From UBA8437 sp963580005 (GTDB lineage Bacteria; Planctomycetota; Planctomycetia; Planctomycetales; Planctomycetaceae), in contig CAUZJR010000013.1 in NCBI GenBank assembly GCA_963580005.1, positions 1 through 26,686 of the forward strand: a stretch of 26,686 nucleotides of DNA. The letters run 5' to 3'. The notes beneath the pieces were generated by a model. It saw nothing but the letters and a program-made list of their open reading frames with translations, did not search any database and was not told the DNA's origin. Shown here one piece after another: positions 22,710-26,686 of the stretch (position 1 is the stretch's first letter; each line of letters starts with the position of its first letter). A program made the position numbers and the translations under genes.

Positions 22710-24410
22710 GTGCAAAGAGACGGGCTGCGAGTGATCGTCGTGCTGATGATCGCCTTGCTGTGCGCGGGGTGTTCGGGCGAAGCCGAGGTGGAGTCGAGCG
22801 GCGGGACGACCGAGACCTCGGCCAATCGGAAGCGTCGTCGCAGCGATGTGCTCGGGACCCTGGTCGAGATGTCCCAGCCGCAAACCCTGCGGATTCGCAC
22901 TCGACGCGAGACCGTCGTCAGCCTGCTCAACGATTGGGTGTCGATGAGTGGTGAAACGGCCGATGCAGAGGATCCGGTCGACGCGGCCTACACCGATCGT
23001 CTCAGCGAGGACCTGGTAACGAGAATACGTGCCAGCCGATTTTCCAAGCGCGATGTGACTCACATCCGCGACGCGTTGTGGTACGCCCGGATCAGCAAGT
23101 TGGTGGCTGCCCCGGCCCAGACCGATCTGCAACGCTCGACCCGGCTGTTCTACTACGTGATGCGGAACATCGTCTTGCGTTCCGACGAAGACACTCAGTT
23201 GCCGATGGCCCCGTTTGGGATCGCGATGTTCGGCGAAGGCAATGCCCGCGACCGCACCTGGTTGTTCATCAACCTGCTGGGTCAATTGAGGATTGATGCG
23301 GTGGTGCTGGCGGCCGCGGAGGATCCGGCACGGGTGCTGGTGGGTGTTCTGCTTGCTGGCAAGGTCTACCTCTACGATCCCACGCTGGGGCTGCCGGTAC
23401 CCGCCGGGCCGGCAACGGCCACGGAGGCTGCGGTCAGTCGTCCTGCGACGCTGTCCGAAGTGACACGTGACCCCTCGTTATTGACCTCGCTGGGTGGTGC
23501 GAAGGACTCAGCCTACCCGTTCACCGCCGCTTCGCTGGCAAAGGCCCGCGTATCGCTGGTTGGTGCGACGAGCTTCTGGGCACCCCGCATGATGCGATTA
23601 CAGCTGGCTCTTGCCAGCGACAATGACGTGCTGTTGTGGCATCCGCTGGAGGCGAGTGAGATTGTGCCCGAGGGGGCTCTGGCGCGGGTGGCGAAGGTCG
23701 AGGCCGAGGGATTTGCCGAGTCGGCGATTGCGATCTGGAAGTACCCCGAAGAGCGTCTCGACGGGAACTCCGCGTTCACCACACGGGAACTACAGGTCTT
23801 CCTGTTGCGATCGCGGGCCTTCGAATCGCCGATCCCGATCAAGAAGATCCTGGCCAACCGTGAGACTCGGGAGATCCAGTTGCAGGTGGCCGAGAAGGGT
23901 CAGTTCCGACACCGGATGTCGCGGAATCGGCAGTTGCTGGGTGAGTGGAAGACGGCGGTGACGACGTTTCTGAAGATCCGCATGTGGCGAGACGTTCCGC
24001 CGTTGCCCAAGGAAGTCGGGTTCATCGATCGGCGCCAGCAGGCGAGTTTCAAGGCACTGCTGCCGATGCGTGTGCGGTTGGTGCACGAGGAGGCGGCTGA
24101 CGATGCGGCGTTCTGGACGTCGGTATGCCAGTACGAGCAGGGACAGGTCCAATCGGCCGCCGACGCGTTGAGCGAGTACCGCACGCGCAGCGGGCCTCAT
24201 GAATGGGGATCCGGAGCCATGTGGCTCGAGGGTCTGTGGCGGGGCGAGCTGAAACAATGGCGGCAGGCGGTGGCGGTGCTCGAGATGATCGGCGAGACGG
24301 ACCCTCACCGGGCGGGTGCCCTGGTGCTGCTGCGGAGGTGGAAGCCGCTGGCGGCGGCCCAGCCCAAGCCCGAACCCCAACCGGCAAAAAAGCGGTCTGA
24401 CAAGGAGTGA
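22710..24410 (+). CDS. Lipoprotein with degenerate transglutaminase-like domain
   Basis: A 566-residue protein. GTG 22710 has GGGAGG 8 nt upstream and gives a compact lipoprotein signal (IVVLMIALLCAGC) with lipid-bearing C21; ATG 22671 would add 13 residues. Residues about 130-220 resemble the planctomycete transglutaminase-like domain (RLFYYVMRNIVL, EGNARDRTWLFINLLGQLRI, YLYDPTLGLP). The position of the catalytic Cys appears to be Ala179 in GNARDRTW, and the catalytic His is not evident, so protease or cross-linking activity is unlikely. The C-terminal part (about 430-540) is helical and repeat-like (QYEQGQVQSAADALSEYR, GELKQWRQAVAVLEMI), similar to tetratricopeptide units. Probably anchored to a membrane facing the periplasm. 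It is 95 bp after kdsA. Confidence 0.78.
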   Translation: MQRDGLRVIVVLMIALLCAGCSGEAEVESSGGTTETSANRKRRRSDVLGTLVEMSQPQTLRIRTRRETVVSLLNDWVSMSGETADAEDPVDAAYTDRLSEDLVTRIRASRFSKRDVTHIRDALWYARISKLVAAPAQTDLQRSTRLFYYVMRNIVLRSDEDTQLPMAPFGIAMFGEGNARDRTWLFINLLGQLRIDAVVLAAAEDPARVLVGVLLAGKVYLYDPTLGLPVPAGPATATEAAVSRPATLSEVTRDPSLLTSLGGAKDSAYPFTAASLAKARVSLVGATSFWAPRMMRLQLALASDNDVLLWHPLEASEIVPEGALARVAKVEAEGFAESAIAIWKYPEERLDGNSAFTTRELQVFLLRSRAFESPIPIKKILANRETREIQLQVAEKGQFRHRMSRNRQLLGEWKTAVTTFLKIRMWRDVPPLPKEVGFIDRRQQASFKALLPMRVRLVHEEAADDAAFWTSVCQYEQGQVQSAADALSEYRTRSGPHEWGSGAMWLEGLWRGELKQWRQAVAVLEMIGETDPHRAGALVLLRRWKPLAAAQPKPEPQPAKKRSDKE

Positions 24411-24448
24411 GGTGACGAGGGCCGGGGCACTCGCTAACGTGTCGGTCT

Positions 24449-25534
24449 ATGTCGATCGTCTCACTCACGTTTTTCAGGAAGCACTGGTTCCTGGTCAGCC
24501 TGGTGGCGTTGGTCGGCGGTGGCCTGGCTGTGGGGTTGTCGCTTTCGGAGGAGACCGTCGAGGCGTTGGACAGCCCGCAGGGCGCGGGCGCGTTGCTGGC
24601 GGTCGCACCGGGCTGGATCACTCGGATCGTGCTGTTCCTGATGGCCTTCAGTCTCGACAGCGGCAAGCTGCGTGAAGCGCTCAGGTTTCCGCTGCCGGTG
24701 CTGTGGGCTTCGCTGGTCAATTCGGTGGCCATTCCGTTGGCCGGCTGGGGTCTGATGGGGTTGCAAGGCAACCGGAGCTTCGCGGTGGGGTTGATGATTG
24801 CCGCGAGTGTCCCGTGCACGATGGCGGCGGTGTCGGTCTGGACCCGCAAGGCAGGCGGCAACGACGCGGTCAGCCTGTTGACGACCCTGTTGACCAACTC
24901 GCTGTGCTTTGTGGTCACTCCCTTCTGGTTGGGCCTGGCCACCGCGGACCTGGTCGGCAGTTCGGCGGAGCTGGGAGTTGCCGCGATGATGCAGCGGCTG
25001 CTCTACGTGGTGTTGATCCCGTCGATCCTGGGCCAACTGGCCCGGTCGATTCCGGCGGTCGGCCGTTTTGCCGTGGCGCACAAGGCTCGGATCGGGATCA
25101 TCGCCCAGGGCCTGATCCTGGTGCTGGTCTTTGCCGCGGCCGCGTTGAAGGCCGGGCCTCAGTTGAAGTCCGGGAGCCTGGGCCTGGGTGCGATCGCGAT
25201 CGTGTGGGGCTGTTGCCTGGTGATTCACCTTGCGGCAATGCTGCTGGGGGGCCTTGGGGCCCGCCTGATGGGCTTTTCACGCGAGGACCGGATCGCGGTG
25301 CTGTTTGGCAGCAGCCAGAAGACGTTGCCGATCGGAGTCCTGCTGGCCACCGACCCGAAGTTCGGGATTGCGGCGGCGTGCCCGTTTGCGGTGTTCCCGA
25401 TGCTGATGTTTCACGCCACGCAGCTGTTCGTGGATACGATTATCGCCGCGAGGATTGCCGGGGGCGCGGCCGAGAAGGACCGCGGTTCGCAGGACGCCGA
25501 AGAGACGGTGTCGACCGAGCGGGAGTCGGGCTAG
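24449..25534 (+). CDS. Bile acid:sodium symporter-like (SBF/BASS family) membrane protein
   Basis: A 361-residue integral membrane protein with about ten hydrophobic segments, the first starting near residue 12. Motifs typical of the SBF-like group are MAFSLDSGKLREALRFP, the discontinuous-helix region ASVPCTMAAVSVWTRKAGGN (115-134 region) followed by LLTTLLTN, and FGSSQKTLPIGVLLATD near the C-terminal half. Members move organic anions or other solutes with sodium, and the substrate is unknown. The charged C-terminal tail is cytoplasmic by family pattern. ATG 24449 follows the lipoprotein stop by 38 nt with no clear ribosome site. Its TAG shares the palindrome CTAG with the TAG of the convergent vWA gene. 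Confidence 0.88.
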   Translation: MSIVSLTFFRKHWFLVSLVALVGGGLAVGLSLSEETVEALDSPQGAGALLAVAPGWITRIVLFLMAFSLDSGKLREALRFPLPVLWASLVNSVAIPLAGWGLMGLQGNRSFAVGLMIAASVPCTMAAVSVWTRKAGGNDAVSLLTTLLTNSLCFVVTPFWLGLATADLVGSSAELGVAAMMQRLLYVVLIPSILGQLARSIPAVGRFAVAHKARIGIIAQGLILVLVFAAAALKAGPQLKSGSLGLGAIAIVWGCCLVIHLAAMLLGGLGARLMGFSREDRIAVLFGSSQKTLPIGVLLATDPKFGIAAACPFAVFPMLMFHATQLFVDTIIAARIAGGAAEKDRGSQDAEETVSTERESG

Positions 25535-26686
25535 AACTTGGGGATCTTGATCCGGGTCCCGACATGCCGGTACCGCGGGTCATGGAACCCCTCGTGGACC
25601 TCCATCCCGTACCCGAGTCCCAGTTCCCAGTCGGCCCGGCGGGACCAGGGAGTGCCCGGGTGTTCTGCCTTGACCAGCTCGAACAACTCGGTCGCCCGGT
25701 CCTGCTGCTGTTGCATTTCCGCCAGGAAACTCTCGCGCTTGGCCTTCAGCTTCAATTGCGCCTGCACCCGTTTGTACTGTATGGCTTCGGGTGTGACCAT
25801 TTTCTTGGAGCGTGAGAAGTGCCAGCGGTTGGACTTGGGGTCCTTGGGGGCCGGGAATTCGACGGCGTGCTTGTCGAGGACCAGCAGGAACTGGAACAGC
25901 CTGACCCGGTAGCCGTAGCACTGGGCTCGGATCAGGTCGAAGTTGGCCCGCCACCTCTGTGAGTTCTCACCGTCCCGCAGCGGGGCATTCTTGTCGAGGA
26001 TGGCGATGGCTTCGCTGAGCAGTCCCATGGCCCGGAAAGCCCGCCGTCCCGCCTCGACGGCCTCGCTCCGGAAGTCCTCGACCTTGACCGAGTAGTGAAT
26101 CCGCTTGATGTTCAGCTTGGGATCGTGGTTGGGAATCAACGGATAGTCGTTGGGGTTGAGCCGGGCGATGATATTGGAGATGGCGACCCGAAACGGACGC
26201 GCCGTGACCTGTCGGGCGTACTCGCGTCGAGCCAGCAGCAGCGGTTCGTACTCCTTCATGGCCAACGCGGCGAAGCGTCGGTTCTCGTGGGCGCCGGGAC
26301 CGTCGAGGTCTTCTTCCTCGCCGGGCAGGACGAAGAAGATGCCACCGGAGTGTTTGGCGAGTCGCACCTGGCTGTAGGGTCCGAAGCCGCTGGAGAAGAC
26401 ATCCCAGCGGGCGTTCATTCCGTCATACTGCAGGCACTCGGGGAATGCGGTTTCGGGTCCGCGATCGACCGAGATCCAATGGTTGAGTCCGAAGACGGGG
26501 TCCTTCCATCTCAGCCGGGCGTAGGGATACCCGAAGACGGCTTCTCTGCCGAGGATGTAGATCGGGGCCTTGGCTTGCTTGGCTCGCTGGATGGTCTGTT
26601 CGATCTGGATGTGATCGGAGGGCGATTCGTCGCTGACGACGATCACGACCAACTGCCGCTTCTGCTTGCGGGCCATCGGGGTGAAG
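25531..26686 (-). CDS. vWA-domain protein, 3' part (5' end outside window)
   Basis: The reading frame is open to the window edge, and the first in-frame ATG at 26676 falls inside a domain, so the gene is cut off at its 5' end. The visible 385 or so codons begin with RQLVVIVVSDESPSDHIQIE, whose buried strand ending in S-D resembles the metal-site aspartate strand of a von Willebrand factor A domain. APIYILGREAVFGYP, another vWA-like strand, and GGIFFVLPGEEEDLDG follow. The N-terminal DxSxS metal motif would lie off the window. The C-terminal half is helical and basic (QYKRVQAQLKLKAKRESFLAEM), with ADWELGLGYGMEVHEGFHDPR near the end. Likely a planctomycete envelope or surface-associated protein, with no defined partner. 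Confidence 0.72.
   Translation of the reverse strand, partial: FTPMARKQKRQLVVIVVSDESPSDHIQIEQTIQRAKQAKAPIYILGREAVFGYPYARLRWKDPVFGLNHWISVDRGPETAFPECLQYDGMNARWDVFSSGFGPYSQVRLAKHSGGIFFVLPGEEEDLDGPGAHENRRFAALAMKEYEPLLLARREYARQVTARPFRVAISNIIARLNPNDYPLIPNHDPKLNIKRIHYSVKVEDFRSEAVEAGRRAFRAMGLLSEAIAILDKNAPLRDGENSQRWRANFDLIRAQCYGYRVRLFQFLLVLDKHAVEFPAPKDPKSNRWHFSRSKKMVTPEAIQYKRVQAQLKLKAKRESFLAEMQQQQDRATELFELVKAEHPGTPWSRRADWELGLGYGMEVHEGFHDPRYRHVGTRIKIPKF

Overview
The window looks like chromosomal DNA of a member of the Planctomycetota. It is visibly GC-rich and carries a DUF1559 (SBP_bac_10) protein with a textbook planctomycete prepilin N-terminus. It also has exported PQQ-propeller and vWA proteins of planctomycete type, a GspE with several GspF proteins, and a metal-type Kdo-8-phosphate synthase. 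I cannot name the genus. No tRNA, rRNA, CRISPR array, insertion sequence or phage gene was seen. GTG starts and 1-8 nt gene overlaps are common.

Layout. (1) 64-2605, plus strand: an exported fumarylacetoacetate-hydrolase-fold protein with a Lys-rich 9-bp repeat, then an exported PQQ-type beta-propeller carrying an EF-hand pair. (2) 10312-2623, minus strand: a compact type II secretion / type IV pilus-like operon. Its order is gspE, gspF, gspF, a possible 29-codon ORF, a third enlarged gspF, then GspI-, GspJ- and GspK-like pseudopilins and a DUF1559 prepilin-like protein. Nearly every junction is an ATGA, GTGA or TGATG overlap. No secretin, GspC/L/M, prepilin peptidase or ordinary GspG is present here. 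(3) 10541-12442, plus strand: a large protein with four zinc-ribbon-like cysteine clusters and a Ser-Glu microsatellite. (4) 12536-16326, plus strand: a candidate promoter, dnaG, rpoD and a strong intrinsic terminator. (5) 16363-17832, plus strand: a coiled-coil/C4 zinc-ribbon protein, a 300-bp non-coding stretch with several hairpins, and a STAS-like protein. (6) 18560-17850, minus strand: a YggS-family PLP-binding protein. (7) 18857-25534, plus strand: an enolase-superfamily enzyme, a HAD hydrolase, a diacylglycerol-kinase-like protein and kdsA in an overlapping run. These are followed by a lipoprotein with a degenerate transglutaminase-like domain and a bile acid:sodium symporter-like membrane protein. 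(8) 26686-25531, minus strand: the 3' part of a vWA-domain protein that runs off the window.

How they work together. Region 2 is the most notable. One ATPase, three different inner-membrane platform proteins and an I-J-K-like tip set are transcriptionally, and apparently translationally, tied to a DUF1559 protein. The simplest reading is a planctomycete pseudopilus machine whose shaft or substrate is a DUF1559 protein; this is inference. Region 4 is the conserved replication/transcription pair of primase and primary sigma factor. Region 7 includes Kdo synthesis, which points to an outer membrane with Kdo-containing lipopolysaccharide.
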